Shown here piece by piece: positions 16,936 to 27,315 of a DNA stretch of 64,000 bases. Each line of letters opens with the position of its first letter. Position 1 is the stretch's first letter. Made by a program: the position numbers and the translations under genes. The DNA lies in NCBI GenBank assembly GCA_022843165.1, contig JALHOD010000007.1, positions 67,101-131,100 on the forward strand, given 5' to 3'. Source of the stretch: Pseudorhodoplanes sp. Lineage in GTDB: Bacteria > Pseudomonadota > Alphaproteobacteria > Rhizobiales > Xanthobacteraceae. A model generated the notes under the pieces. That model saw only the letters and a program-made list of their open reading frames with translations, made no database searches and was not told the origin of the DNA.

Positions 16936-18381
16936 TCAGCTTGCGCCGCTGAGATGCTGCATCGGATCGACCGGGGTCGCGCCTTTGCGCACTTCGAAAT
17001 GCAGTTGCGGCGAGGTGACATTGCCGGTCTGGCCGGATTTCGCGATCACTTGTCCGCGCTTCACGCTGTCGCCGCGCTTCACCAGCAATTCGCTGGCATG
17101 CGCGTAGGCGGTGACGAAGCCATTGGCGTGGCGGATCAGCACCAGATTGCCGTAGCCCTTCAGCTCGTTGCCGGCATACGCCACCGTACCGTCGTCGGCG
17201 GCCTTGACCGGCGTGCCTTCCGGCACGGCGAGATTGATGCCGTCATTCTGCTGACCGGTCGGCTTGGGGCCGAAGCCGGCGATGACGCGTCCGCGCACCG
17301 GCCAGCGGAAGCCGGTGGCGCCGGTCGGCTCGTCGGCCGAAGCCTTGTCCTGCTCGGGATTGTCCTTGGCGGGCGTCACGACGCGCGCGGAATTCTGCAT
17401 CTGCGGCTCGGCCGCGACCATGCGCTGCGGCTGCGCCGGCGGCGCGGCCACCGCCGGCGGCTGCGCCGCGGCGGTCTGCGTGCCGGTGCCGCGCAGGCCC
17501 GGAATGACGATGCGCTCGCCCAGCCGCACGCGATGATTGATCGGCAGGTTGTTGGCGCGCGCGATCTCGCTCAGCGACTTGTTGTACTTGCGCGACAGCG
17601 CCATCAGCGTCTCGCCGGGATTGATCACATGCACGTATTGCTGCGGCGCGGGCGCGCGCACGCTGCCGGTGGTGAGCGGCGCGGCGGCTTGTGGCTGCGC
17701 GGCAGCCAGACGCGGGCCCGGCCCGGGCGCGGCAGCGGTCTGGCCGTTACCGAAGCTGTATTTCGGGATGACCAGGCGCTGGCCGGGATAGACCTTGGCG
17801 CCCGCGGCAAGGCCGTTGGCCTGCGCGATCGCCGAGGCCGGCACGCCGTAGCGGCGCGATACGGTGTCGAGGGTTTCGCCGGGCGCCAGCGTGATCGCGG
17901 TGCCGCCTTCCCAGCTCCAGTGACCGTTGCCGGGCGAGGACGCCGGCGGCGCGGCGCGCGGCACCGAACCGGTGGTGTCGCCATAGGAGGCATTGGGCGC
18001 GCGGCCGGCCGAAGCCGTGCGCGGATTGGCATGAGCCGGGCGCGTCTGCGGCGCGCTGGCATAGGTCGGGTTCTGCTGCGGCGGAGGCGGCAGCGGCGCG
18101 GAGGACTGGTTGTAGCTCTGCTGCTGATAGGCCGGCTGCTGATAGCCGCCCTGCGGCGGCAAGGGCTGCGACTGGACCTGCGAGGGCGCCGAACGCGGCG
18201 CATAGCCGGGATCGGGCTGCGGCGCGGGCTGGCGCGAGGCGGTCGAGAACGGATTGGAGAAGGTTGCGTCGCTGAAGCGATTGGTCTCGGAACTGCACGC
18301 CGCCGTGCTCGCCGCCAGGGCGGTCAACACGGCAAAACGAGTCCACGAAGACGAGCGGCCGGGCTCGGCGTGACAACGCAT
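16936..18381 (-). CDS. nlpD: NlpD-like lipoprotein with two LysM domains and a degenerate M23/LytM domain
   Basis: A 481-residue envelope protein: lipoprotein-type signal with lipobox LAASTAAC, a Pro/Gln-rich linker, LysM motifs (GETLDTVSRRYGV and GETLMALSRKYNKS) that bind peptidoglycan, and a C-terminal LytM domain. Zinc ligands of the active peptidase are altered: the first motif reads NDGIN instead of HxxxD and the last QLHFE instead of HLHFE. It is therefore likely an activator of cell-wall amidases, as with NlpD and EnvC. The serS-surE-pcm-nlpD order supports the name. Confidence 0.88.
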   Translation of the reverse strand: MRCHAEPGRSSSWTRFAVLTALAASTAACSSETNRFSDATFSNPFSTASRQPAPQPDPGYAPRSAPSQVQSQPLPPQGGYQQPAYQQQSYNQSSAPLPPPPQQNPTYASAPQTRPAHANPRTASAGRAPNASYGDTTGSVPRAAPPASSPGNGHWSWEGGTAITLAPGETLDTVSRRYGVPASAIAQANGLAAGAKVYPGQRLVIPKYSFGNGQTAAAPGPGPRLAAAQPQAAAPLTTGSVRAPAPQQYVHVINPGETLMALSRKYNKSLSEIARANNLPINHRVRLGERIVIPGLRGTGTQTAAAQPPAVAAPPAQPQRMVAAEPQMQNSARVVTPAKDNPEQDKASADEPTGATGFRWPVRGRVIAGFGPKPTGQQNDGINLAVPEGTPVKAADDGTVAYAGNELKGYGNLVLIRHANGFVTAYAHASELLVKRGDSVKRGQVIAKSGQTGNVTSPQLHFEVRKGATPVDPMQHLSGAS

Positions 18382-18513
18382 GGGTACAACTCACTCGGTA
18401 CGCGACAAACAGGCCCCGAGTTAACACCCACGAAGTAAATAAGGTTTTAAGCGAAGACAGACGGTAAACCTTAACGGAACACCTGTCCGCGCCGGTTTTT
18501 CAGCTTTGGCACC

Positions 18514-19164
18514 CTAAAGCTCCTGCGCCTGGCCAGGCAGCAGCGGGACGAAGCGCACCGCGATCAGGTCCTCGCGCGTCAGCCCCTCCCCCGTCTTGGT
18601 CAGCTTGACCAGTTGCTGTGGACCGCCATGCGGCCCGAGCGGCAACACCATGACGCCGTCCTCGGCAAGCTGCTCCACCAGCGCCTGCGGGATCTCCTCG
18701 GCCGCCGCGGTGACGATGATGCGGTCAAAGGGCGCGAGTTTGGGCGCGCCGGCAAAGCCGTCGCCGGTCACGACCTCGATGTTGAGAATGCCGAGTTGGT
18801 CAAACCGCTTGCGCGCGGTCTCGGCCAGCGTGCGATAGCGCTCGATGGTGACGACCTCGCGCGCGAGCTTGGCGAGAATGGCGGCCTGATAACCGGAGCC
18901 GGTGCCGATCTCGAGCACGCGGTCATGCGGCCGCACGTTCAGATGCTCAGTCATGTAGGCCACGACATAGGGCTGGCTGATGGTCTGGCCGCAGGCGATC
19001 GGCAGCGCCTGATCCTGATAGGCCGCCTCCGCCTGTGCCGGCGGGACGAAATAGTCGCGCGGCACCTCTTCCATCGCGCGCAGCACCGCGGCGTCGCCGA
19101 TGCCGCGCTTGCGCAGCGTCAGCAGGAATTCCATGCGGTCGTTTTTTTCCTGGGACGCGCGCAT
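18514..19164 (-). CDS. pcm: protein-L-isoaspartate O-methyltransferase
   Basis: A SAM-dependent enzyme (about 216 residues) that methylates isoaspartyl residues to start repair of aged proteins. Family hallmarks are [14 protein letters not shown] (the substrate-side TISQP loop), SAM motif [16 protein letters not shown], and [11 protein letters not shown] with LVEQL. The start is ambiguous: ATG at 19164 was chosen; ATG at 19134 ([12 protein letters not shown]) also fits the family, and a longer in-frame extension would overlap surE. It lies between surE and nlpD. Confidence 0.95.
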   Translation of the reverse strand: MRASQEKNDRMEFLLTLRKRGIGDAAVLRAMEEVPRDYFVPPAQAEAAYQDQALPIACGQTISQPYVVAYMTEHLNVRPHDRVLEIGTGSGYQAAILAKLAREVVTIERYRTLAETARKRFDQLGILNIEVVTGDGFAGAPKLAPFDRIIVTAAAEEIPQALVEQLAEDGVMVLPLGPHGGPQQLVKLTKTGEGLTREDLIAVRFVPLLPGQAQEL

Positions 19165-19201
19165 GACGGACGCCGTATCTCCGGTTACGCCGATTGTCGG
19201 C

Positions 19202-19965
19202 TCAGCCCAGAACTTCCGCAAGCTTGGTCATGAACGGCTCGTCGGTCATGTCGAGCCGAAGCGGCGTGACCGAAATGCGGTTGCCGGCGAGCGCCGACAA
19301 GTCGGTGCCGTCGGCCGGCGCCGGCTTGCCCTTGCGCGCAAACGCGATCCAGAAATACGGATTGCTGCGGCCGTCGAAGCGCGGGTCGATGCGCAGCATT
19401 TCCTGGTCGCGCTTGCCCTGGCAGGTGACGGCGACGCCCTGCACGGAATCGGGATGGCAATCCGGGAAGTTGATGTTGATCAGCACGTCCTTGGGGATAC
19501 CGGTCGCCAGAATCTGCCGGATCAGGTCGGGCGCAAAGCGCCGCCCGGTGTCCCAGGGCGGATTGTCGCGATTGCCGGGACCATAGGCCTGCGACAGCGC
19601 GACCGAGGGAATGCCGAGCAAGGTGCCTTCCATCGCGCCCGCCACGGTGCCGGAATAGCCGACATCCTCGGCCACGTTCTGCCCGCGATTGACGCCGGAC
19701 AGGATGAGATCGGGGCGATCGTCCGACATCAGGTGGCGCACCGCCATGATCACGCAATCGGTCGGCGTGCCCTTCACCGCAAAGCGGTTGCCCTCGACAT
19801 GGCGCAGCCGCAGCGGATCGTTGAGCGAGAGCGAATGCGAGACGCCGGAATTGTCGGTCTCCGGCGCGACCACCCAGACGTTTTCGGAAATCGCGCGGGC
19901 GATGTCCTCGCAGACCTTCAGCCCCGGCGCGTGGATGCCGTCGTCGTTGGTGACAAGGATGCGCA

Positions 19966-19966
<1 letters not shown>
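19202..19966 (-). CDS. surE: 5'/3'-nucleotidase SurE
   Basis: A 254-residue metal-dependent nucleoside monophosphate phosphatase. Metal ligands Asp8 and Asp9 lie in [15 protein letters not shown], with the conserved DNSGVSHS and [18 protein letters not shown] segments. The length is normal. Its ATG overlaps the serS stop (TAATG), so the two are coupled. pcm follows. In enterobacteria surE-pcm-nlpD are likewise adjacent and linked to stationary-phase survival. Confidence 0.97.
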
Positions 19967-21402
<1,436 letters not shown>

Positions 21403-21541
21403 TCATCAGATTCGTGGGGCTCTTATAACAGCCTTATGCGGCACGTCATTCCGGCTGCCTGTAGCCAACGCTCCGCTGCCCCTGTTGTTTGACGGCGCGG
21501 GGGCGCCTTTGTCCCTTTTTCCGTTTCCCCAAAAGGGGAAT

Positions 21542-21694
21542 GGAGCGCCGGGAGGCGCCAGGGGTTTGCGAGACCCCTTTGGCGGGGATTGACGCACCCC
21601 GCCGTGCGCCCACGGCCCGTTCCGGTTACCCGGAGGGACCGCTTTCGGGGCGCACGGGCCCAATGACGCTGGACCCTGCGCCTCCCGGCGCTCC
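21542..21694. repeat. long imperfect inverted repeat within a 500-bp intergenic region
   Basis: GGAGCGCCGGGAGGCGC (21542-21558) plus AGGG pairs with CCCTGCGCCTCCCGGCGCTCC (21674-21694); one extra C interrupts the match. Smaller hairpins lie alongside, such as TTCCCC-AAAA-GGGGAA at 21525-21540. The whole stretch 21394-21799 between serS and the next repeat has no gene that I can support; its open frames are Pro/Gly/Arg-rich shadows. It may be a decayed mobile REP-type element or serS leader sequence. Confidence 0.6.
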
Positions 21695-21799
21695 ACCTGT
21701 CCCGCCCCTGCCCCGGCTGATATCGGACCGGCGCCGGACGGACGACTTGGAATATAATCCTAGATAAAACGACGAGTCAAGAGACGGCAAATCATTTCG

Positions 21800-21889
21800 C
21801 CGTCATGGCCGGTCCTGTCCCGGCCATCCACGTCTTTGCGAATTGCAGAAAAGGAAGCCGTGGATGCCCGGCACAAGGCCGGGCATGAC
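21800..21889. repeat. 90-bp palindromic intergenic repeat, family A copy 2
   Basis: It opens with the same CGTCATGGCCGG (21800-21811) as the copy at 16834 and closes with CCGGGCATGACG (21878-21889), one mismatch from the complement. The inner stem pairs CATCCACG (21824-21831) with CGTGGATG (21858-21865). Length and architecture match copy 1 although the central loop differs. It ends six bases before the tatC stop. Confidence 0.85.
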
Positions 21890-21894
21890 GAAAA

Positions 21895-22737
21895 CTACTC
21901 CGCCGGCTTGGCGTCGGGCGCTGCCGCGGGCGACGCGTTCGCCGCCGCCTTGGCCGCGGCGTCCCGCGCGGCTTTCTTCTCGACCAGCTTCACCGACCAG
22001 ATCGAGCATTCGTAGAGGATCATCAGCGGGATCGCGAGCGAGAGCTGGCTGATCACGTCCGGCGGCGTCAGCACGGCGGCCATCACAAAGGCGCCGACGA
22101 TGAAATAGCGGCGCTTGGTCTTGAGCGTTTCGGACGTGATCACGCCGATGCGGCCGAGCAGCGTGAGAATGACCGGCAACTGGAACGCCGCGCCGAAGGC
22201 AAAGATCAGCGCCATCATCAGCGAGAGATATTCGCCGACCTTGGGCAACAGCGCGATGTCGGCGGTGCCCTCGACGCCGGTCTGCTGCATGCCGAGCGAG
22301 AACCGCACCAGCATCGGCATCACCAGGAAATACACCACCATCGATCCGAGCACGAAGAAGATCGGCGTCGCCACCAGATACGGCACGAAGGCGTGGCGCT
22401 CGTGGCGATAGAGGCCGGGCGCGACGAACATGTAGACCTGCGCCGCCACCACCGGGAACGAAATGAACGCCGCGCCGAACATGGCAAGCTTCAGTTGCGT
22501 CAGGAAGTATTCGAGCAAGGCGGTGTAGATGAACTTGGAATTTTCCGGTCCCGCGATCCACACGAACGGCCAGACCAGCACGTTGTAGATCTGCTTGGCG
22601 AAGGCGAAGCAGAGAATGAAGGCGATGGCGAAGGCGATCAGCGCCTTGATCAGCCGCGAGCGCAGCTCGATCAGATGGTCCATCAAGGGCGCCTTGCTGG
22701 CCTCGATCTCGTCGTCCTTGCCGACCGCGTCGCTCAT
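21895..22737 (-). CDS. tatC: twin-arginine translocase subunit TatC
   Basis: TatC (280 residues) is the six-helix inner-membrane receptor for twin-arginine signal peptides. The N-terminal [15 protein letters not shown], the conserved loop [12 protein letters not shown] and [13 protein letters not shown] are present. An Ala/Pro-rich C-terminal tail of about 30 residues is not conserved. Its ATG overlaps the tatB stop by four bases. Confidence 0.97.
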   Translation of the reverse strand: MSDAVGKDDEIEASKAPLMDHLIELRSRLIKALIAFAIAFILCFAFAKQIYNVLVWPFVWIAGPENSKFIYTALLEYFLTQLKLAMFGAAFISFPVVAAQVYMFVAPGLYRHERHAFVPYLVATPIFFVLGSMVVYFLVMPMLVRFSLGMQQTGVEGTADIALLPKVGEYLSLMMALIFAFGAAFQLPVILTLLGRIGVITSETLKTKRRYFIVGAFVMAAVLTPPDVISQLSLAIPLMILYECSIWSVKLVEKKAARDAAAKAAANASPAAAPDAKPAE

Positions 22738-23180
22738 GCCGCGCCGTCCCGTTTCACGGTCTCGGGCTTGCCGGATTCATCGGGCTGCGGCTCGGCGATC
22801 ACGCTCGCCGGCGTTTCCGGCACCGGAAAATCGTGCACGTTGGTGTCGGCGGCGGCGCCGGCCGGCGCGTCGGGCGACGTCAGCGGCTTGTCCTCGACCG
22901 CCTTTTCCATTTCGCGGCGCGCGGTCTCGAGCGGATTGTCGAAGCCGGACGTCACGTTGCTGGCGGCCGCCTGCGCGTCGTCGAACTGCTTCTTGAGATC
23001 GGCGACCTCGGCCTCGCGCATCGCCTCGCGGAACTGGTCCTGGAAATCCGACGCCATGCGCCGCACCTTGCCCATCCAGTGGCCAAGGCTGCGCAGCACG
23101 CCCGGCAATTCCTTCGGGCCGATGGCGATCAGCGCGACGATGCCGACAATGACAAGCTCGCTCCAGCTGATGTCGAACAT
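22734..23180 (-). CDS. tatB: twin-arginine translocase subunit TatB
   Basis: A 148-residue single-pass membrane protein that pairs with TatC to form the substrate receptor. It shows the N-terminal helix ([18 protein letters not shown]), the [13 protein letters not shown] hinge and an amphipathic helix, then an acidic disordered tail. The Glu in the first helix and the GPKELP motif mark TatB rather than TatA. It ends overlapping tatC. Confidence 0.96.
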   Translation of the reverse strand: MFDISWSELVIVGIVALIAIGPKELPGVLRSLGHWMGKVRRMASDFQDQFREAMREAEVADLKKQFDDAQAAASNVTSGFDNPLETARREMEKAVEDKPLTSPDAPAGAAADTNVHDFPVPETPASVIAEPQPDESGKPETVKRDGAA

Positions 23181-23261
23181 GACGCCCTTAACTCCAAGGG
23201 GCGCCGGCCGTCATGCGGCCCTGCGCCCCTCTGTCCAGCATATTACGCGGCGAGGCTCCGG

Positions 23262-23510
23262 TCAGAAGGTGCTGCCTTCGACTTTTTTCTCGGTCGCGGC
23301 GCGTTCCTTCAGATCGTCGGGCGCGTTGTTGATGGTCTTCATCTGCTCGGGCTTGACCTCGGCGGTCTTGTCGTCCTCCGCCATGCCCTTCTTGAAGGCC
23401 TTGATGCCCTGGGCCATGTCGCCCATCAGCTCGGAAATCTTGCCGCGCCCGAACAGCAGCAGCACCACGACGAGCACCACGATCCAGTGCCAGATGCTCA
23501 ACGAACCCAT
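23262..23510 (-). CDS. tatA: twin-arginine translocase subunit TatA
   Basis: An 82-residue pore-forming subunit that oligomerises when a folded substrate is bound. One membrane helix ([15 protein letters not shown]) is followed by the [19 protein letters not shown] hinge and amphipathic helix. The start at 23510 is set by GGAGGG seven bases upstream. tatB begins 81 bases after its stop, completing the tatABC order. Confidence 0.96.
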   Translation of the reverse strand: MGSLSIWHWIVVLVVVLLLFGRGKISELMGDMAQGIKAFKKGMAEDDKTAEVKPEQMKTINNAPDDLKERAATEKKVEGSTF

Positions 23511-23573
23511 ACTCAAACCCTCCGGTGAGACGGTGCAAGGCTGGTCCTTGGGCCGCCGGGATGTGGTCGAAAA

Positions 23574-24695
23574 CTAGGCCCCGGAAGCGGCAAAAACAAG
23601 GACTTCGGCCGGGTCAAAATCGACGCTGATTTCAGCGTTAACGTCGGCCCCGGCGTCGCGCAGCACGCGGCCCTTCAGCGGCTTGTCGAGGCCCGCCACC
23701 GCCACGTCCAGCAGGTCGACATGCCCCAGAAACTGCCGGTGCTGCACCCGTCCGGGCACGCCGGACAGCGAGCCCGGCTGGCGGAGCCGCATGGCCTGCG
23801 GGCGGATCGCCACGATCACGGCGGTGTCATTGGCGAAGCCGGGTGCGGCAAAGCGCCCGACCGGGGTTTCCGCCATACCGTCGCGCATGGTTCCCGCGAT
23901 CTCGTTCAGCTCGCAGAAGAAGCGCGCCACGAACAGGTCGGCGGAGCGGCGATAGATTCCCTCCGGCGTGTCGACCTGCACCAGCCGGCCGGCATGCATC
24001 AGCGCGATGCGGTCGCCCATCCGCAGGGCCTCTTCCGGATCGTGCGTGACGATGACGGTTGTCACCCGGCTTTCACGCAGCACATGAAGTGTCTCATCCC
24101 GCACTTCATCGCGCAGCCTTCGGTCGAGGCCGGAGAACGGCTCGTCCATCAACAGAATGCTGGGGCGCGGCGCCACCGCGCGCGCCAGCGCGACGCGCTG
24201 CTGCTCGCCGCCCGAGAGCATGTGCGGATAGGCGTCGGCATAATCGGTCAGCCCGACCCGCGCCAGCGACAGCCGCGCCTCGCGCTCGGCGTCCGCCCGC
24301 GGCAACGCCTTCAGGCCGAACATGACATTCTGCAGATTGGTCAGATGCGGGAACAGCGCAAAATCCTGAAACATCAGTCCGACGCCACGTTTTTCCGGCG
24401 GCACGAAGCGCGCAGGTCCCGACACCTCATGGTCGTTGATCAGGATGCGCCCTTGCGTCGGCTCCTCGACGCCGGCGGCGAGCCGGAGCAAGGTGGTCTT
24501 GCCGCAGCCGGACCGGCCGAGCAGACAGACGATCTCGCCCGGCTTGATGTCGAGACTGAAATCGCGCACCGCGACGATGTCGTCATAGCGATGCGTAATG
24601 TGTTCGTAGGTCAGGCTCGCGGCGATGCTGGCGGGCGTTCGCCCATGCGTGGCATGGACAATCTCGGCCGCCTCTACGCTCACACGATCTGGCAT
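23574..24695 (-). CDS. FbpC/PotA-type ABC transporter ATP-binding protein, orphan
   Basis: A 373-residue ABC ATPase: Walker A LLGRSGCGKTTLLR, Q-loop GLMFQDFALFPHL, signature LSGGEQQRVALARA, Walker B ILLMDEPFSGLD and switch His in VTHDPEEA. A C-terminal TOBE-like beta domain (about 280-370) is typical of importers for iron(III), spermidine or thiosulfate-type ligands. The best family match is FbpC-like. No permease or binding-protein gene is adjacent; the ATG directly abuts the scpB stop. The partner is therefore encoded elsewhere and the substrate is unproven. Confidence 0.88.
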   Translation of the reverse strand: MPDRVSVEAAEIVHATHGRTPASIAASLTYEHITHRYDDIVAVRDFSLDIKPGEIVCLLGRSGCGKTTLLRLAAGVEEPTQGRILINDHEVSGPARFVPPEKRGVGLMFQDFALFPHLTNLQNVMFGLKALPRADAEREARLSLARVGLTDYADAYPHMLSGGEQQRVALARAVAPRPSILLMDEPFSGLDRRLRDEVRDETLHVLRESRVTTVIVTHDPEEALRMGDRIALMHAGRLVQVDTPEGIYRRSADLFVARFFCELNEIAGTMRDGMAETPVGRFAAPGFANDTAVIVAIRPQAMRLRQPGSLSGVPGRVQHRQFLGHVDLLDVAVAGLDKPLKGRVLRDAGADVNAEISVDFDPAEVLVFAASGA

Positions 24696-25403
24696 CTACT
24701 CCTCGGTCGACTCCGCCCGCGGCGCCAGACCGAAATCGAGATCGCCGGGTTCGAGCGGGTCCTCGTCCTCGCGCAAGGCGGGATCGTCGGAGGGAATCGG
24801 CACTGAGAAATTCGGCGGCAGCCGGCCGTCCAGCATGCCGGAGCCTTTCAGTTCCTCAAGGCCGGGCAGATCGCTGAGCTGCTCCAATCCGAAATGCGAG
24901 ACGAAGTCTTCCGTGGTGCCGTAGGTGATCGGGCGGCCGGGCACCTTGCGGCGTCCGCGCGGACGCACCCAGCCGGTCTCCAGCAGCACGTCGAGCGTGC
25001 CCTTCGACATGGTGACGCCGCGAATGTCCTCGATCTCGGCGCGCGTCACCGGCTGGTGATAGGCGACGACGGCGAGCGTCTCGATCGCCGCGCGCGACAA
25101 CTTGCGCGGCTGCACCGCCTCCTTGGTCAGCAGCCAGGACAGGTCGCCGGCCGTGCGGAACGTCCACTTGCCGTTGATCTTCACCAGATTGACGCCGCGC
25201 GGCGCGTATTCGGTCTTGAGCATGTCGAGCGTCGCACGCAGGTCGACGCCTTGCGGCAGACGCGCGGACAATGTCTTCTCGTCGAGCGGTTCCTTGGACG
25301 CGAACAGCATGGCTTCCAGAAGCCGCATTTCCTCCGGGCGCACGTTCTGCTCGCTTTGCAAATCTTCGTTCTGGATCATTCGCTTCTGGGCCAGGCTTGC
25401 CAT
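24696..25403 (-). CDS. scpB: segregation and condensation protein ScpB
   Basis: ScpB (235 residues) is a dimeric winged-helix kite subunit of the SMC-ScpAB condensin. It shows LLEAMLFASKEPLDEKTL, the second winged helix AIETLAVVAYHQPVTRAEIEDIRG (about 105-130) and TLDVLLETGWVRPRGRR. A Glu/Asp-rich tail follows. It lies 15 bases after scpA. Confidence 0.96.
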   Translation of the reverse strand: MASLAQKRMIQNEDLQSEQNVRPEEMRLLEAMLFASKEPLDEKTLSARLPQGVDLRATLDMLKTEYAPRGVNLVKINGKWTFRTAGDLSWLLTKEAVQPRKLSRAAIETLAVVAYHQPVTRAEIEDIRGVTMSKGTLDVLLETGWVRPRGRRKVPGRPITYGTTEDFVSHFGLEQLSDLPGLEELKGSGMLDGRLPPNFSVPIPSDDPALREDEDPLEPGDLDFGLAPRAESTEE

Positions 25404-25418
25404 GCTAGCGGCCTCCTC

Positions 25419-26240
25419 TTATTGCGCTGCCGCGCCGGGGGTTGGGGATTGACCGGGATCGCTGCGCTTGCGGATGTAAAGCGGAGCGAAGGCCGCGTGT
25501 TGCTGCAATTCAAGGACACCTTCACGAACCATTTCCAGGGCGGACGCAAAACTCGACGCCGTGACCGTCGCCACCATCGACGGCTCGACCACGTAAGCGA
25601 TCAGGAATTCGTCGAAGCGGCCCCAGTCGGTGCTCGCGCCCATCAGGCGCTCGAGCGCGCCGCGCGCTTCCGCCAGCGACCAGACCTTGCGCTGCTCGAA
25701 CCGCACGCGCGTGCCGGCCGCCTGCTTCTGCCGCTGCACCGCGTAGGCCGACAGCAGGTCGTACAAGGTCGCCGACCATTGCGGATGCTTGATCTGCGCG
25801 ATCGGCTCCGGATCGCCGCGATCGAAGATGTCGCGCTGCAATTGCGGCCGGTCCATCAGTTTGGCGGCGACGTCGCGGAAGGCTTCCAGCCGCTTCAGGC
25901 GGAAGGCCAGCGCCGTTGCCATGTCCTCGGCGCTCTGGCCTTCCGGCGCATTCAGGTCCGGCAGCAGCAGCCGCGACTTCAGATAGGCCAGCCAGGCCGC
26001 CATCACGAGATAGTCGGCTGCGAGTTCCAGCCGCAGCTTGCGCGCTTCCTCGATGAAGACGAGGTACTGGTCGGCCAGCGCCAGAATGGAGATTTTCGCC
26101 AGATCCACTTTCTGCTGCCGCGCCAGCGTCAGCAGCAGATCGAGCGGGCCTTCAAAACCCTCGACATCGACCACCAGCGACGGCTCGTCGCTGGCGCGTT
26201 CGGGCGCGGTCTGCTCGAAGGGGATGATCTCGGCCGTCAT
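25419..26240 (-). CDS. scpA: segregation and condensation protein ScpA
   Basis: ScpA (273 residues) is the kleisin subunit that bridges SMC heads in chromosome condensation. The family core FEGPLDLLLTLARQQKVDL, the ALADQYLVFIEEARKLRLELA helix region and a C-terminal winged helix are visible. Its ATG overlaps the nagZ stop (ATGA), so it is translated with nagZ; scpB follows. Confidence 0.96.
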   Translation of the reverse strand: MTAEIIPFEQTAPERASDEPSLVVDVEGFEGPLDLLLTLARQQKVDLAKISILALADQYLVFIEEARKLRLELAADYLVMAAWLAYLKSRLLLPDLNAPEGQSAEDMATALAFRLKRLEAFRDVAAKLMDRPQLQRDIFDRGDPEPIAQIKHPQWSATLYDLLSAYAVQRQKQAAGTRVRFEQRKVWSLAEARGALERLMGASTDWGRFDEFLIAYVVEPSMVATVTASSFASALEMVREGVLELQQHAAFAPLYIRKRSDPGQSPTPGAAAQ

Positions 26241-27268
26241 GAGGTCGGTGTCTCGCCGGTTGCGGCGCCCATCAGTTTCGCGAAATCCCTGCGCATGGCG
26301 GCGATATCGGCCGGATGCGGCGTGATCCGGCGGTCCAGGGCCGCCTGGGCCCGGTCCGCCGCCTGTCCCTCTAGCACGGGAGCGGCCCCGGCCACCTCTT
26401 TCATCTCGGACAAATTGCCATTGCAGTGGAGAACCATATCACACCCGGCTTGCAGGGAGGCCCGGGCCCGCTCGGCAATCGTCCCGGACAGGGCTCCCAT
26501 CGACACATCGTCGCCCATCAGCAGGCCTGAAAATCCGATGAATTGGCGAATCACCTTGCCGACCATTATCGCCGAAGTGGTGGCGGGCGCGACCGGGTCG
26601 ATGGCGCTGAACACAACATGTGCGGTCATCCCCAGAGGCAGCCCGGCCAGCGCCCGGAACGCCGCAAAATCGGTCTTTTCCAGCGTGGCGCGGTCGGCCG
26701 TGACCACCGGCAGCTTCAGATGGCTGTCGGAATTGGCCCGGCCATGGCCGGGCAGATGCTTGAGCACCGGCAGCACCCCGCCGGCCAGCAGGGCGTCGGC
26801 CACGGCGCCGGCCAGGGCCGCCACCTTGCCGGGGGTTGTTCCATAGGCGCGGTCGCCGATCACCGGGTCGGAGCCCTCCACCGGAATATCGGCCAGCGGC
26901 AGGCAATCGACGTCGATCCCGACCGCCCGCAGGTCGGCGGCGATCAGGCCGGCCCCGAGCCGCGCCGCCGCCAATCCCATCGCCTTGTCGCGATCGTAAA
27001 TCCGCCCGTAGGCCGCGCCGGCGGGATAGGACGGCCAATGCGGCGGCCCCAGACGCTGCACCCGCCCGCCTTCCTGGTCCACCAGAACCGGAGCGTTGCG
27101 GCCGACGGCATCGCGGAAGTTTTGTGTGAGCTTGAGGAGTTGCTGCGGGTCTTCGACATTGCGCTTGAAGACGATCAGACCCCACGGCTGCGCGTCGCGC
27201 AGAAAGGACAATTCGTCGGCCGTGATGACCGGGCCCGAAAGTCCCGTGATGAAGGCGCGCACCGGCAT
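26237..27268 (-). CDS. nagZ: beta-N-acetylhexosaminidase (muropeptide recycling)
   Basis: A glycoside hydrolase family 3 enzyme (343 residues) that removes GlcNAc from anhydro-muropeptides in the cytoplasm. Motifs are DQEGGRVQRL, KHLPGHGRANSDSH (catalytic His loop) and GDDVSMGAL with the Asp nucleophile. No signal peptide is seen. It lies between the SPOR protein gene and scpA, a common arrangement in this order. By family knowledge NagZ products can induce AmpC-type beta-lactamases. Confidence 0.95.
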   Translation of the reverse strand: MPVRAFITGLSGPVITADELSFLRDAQPWGLIVFKRNVEDPQQLLKLTQNFRDAVGRNAPVLVDQEGGRVQRLGPPHWPSYPAGAAYGRIYDRDKAMGLAAARLGAGLIAADLRAVGIDVDCLPLADIPVEGSDPVIGDRAYGTTPGKVAALAGAVADALLAGGVLPVLKHLPGHGRANSDSHLKLPVVTADRATLEKTDFAAFRALAGLPLGMTAHVVFSAIDPVAPATTSAIMVGKVIRQFIGFSGLLMGDDVSMGALSGTIAERARASLQAGCDMVLHCNGNLSEMKEVAGAAPVLEGQAADRAQAALDRRITPHPADIAAMRRDFAKLMGAATGETPTS

Positions 27269-27315
27269 CGGCGCGGCTTAGCTCTTGCGCGGCGGCAGGG
27301 TCAAGCGGGGAACGC

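Noticed and set aside
16711-18438. Long plus-strand open frame opposite the NlpD-like gene
   Set aside because: Arg/Gly/Ala-rich shadow of the Pro/Gln-rich coding strand, without a domain or plausible start.
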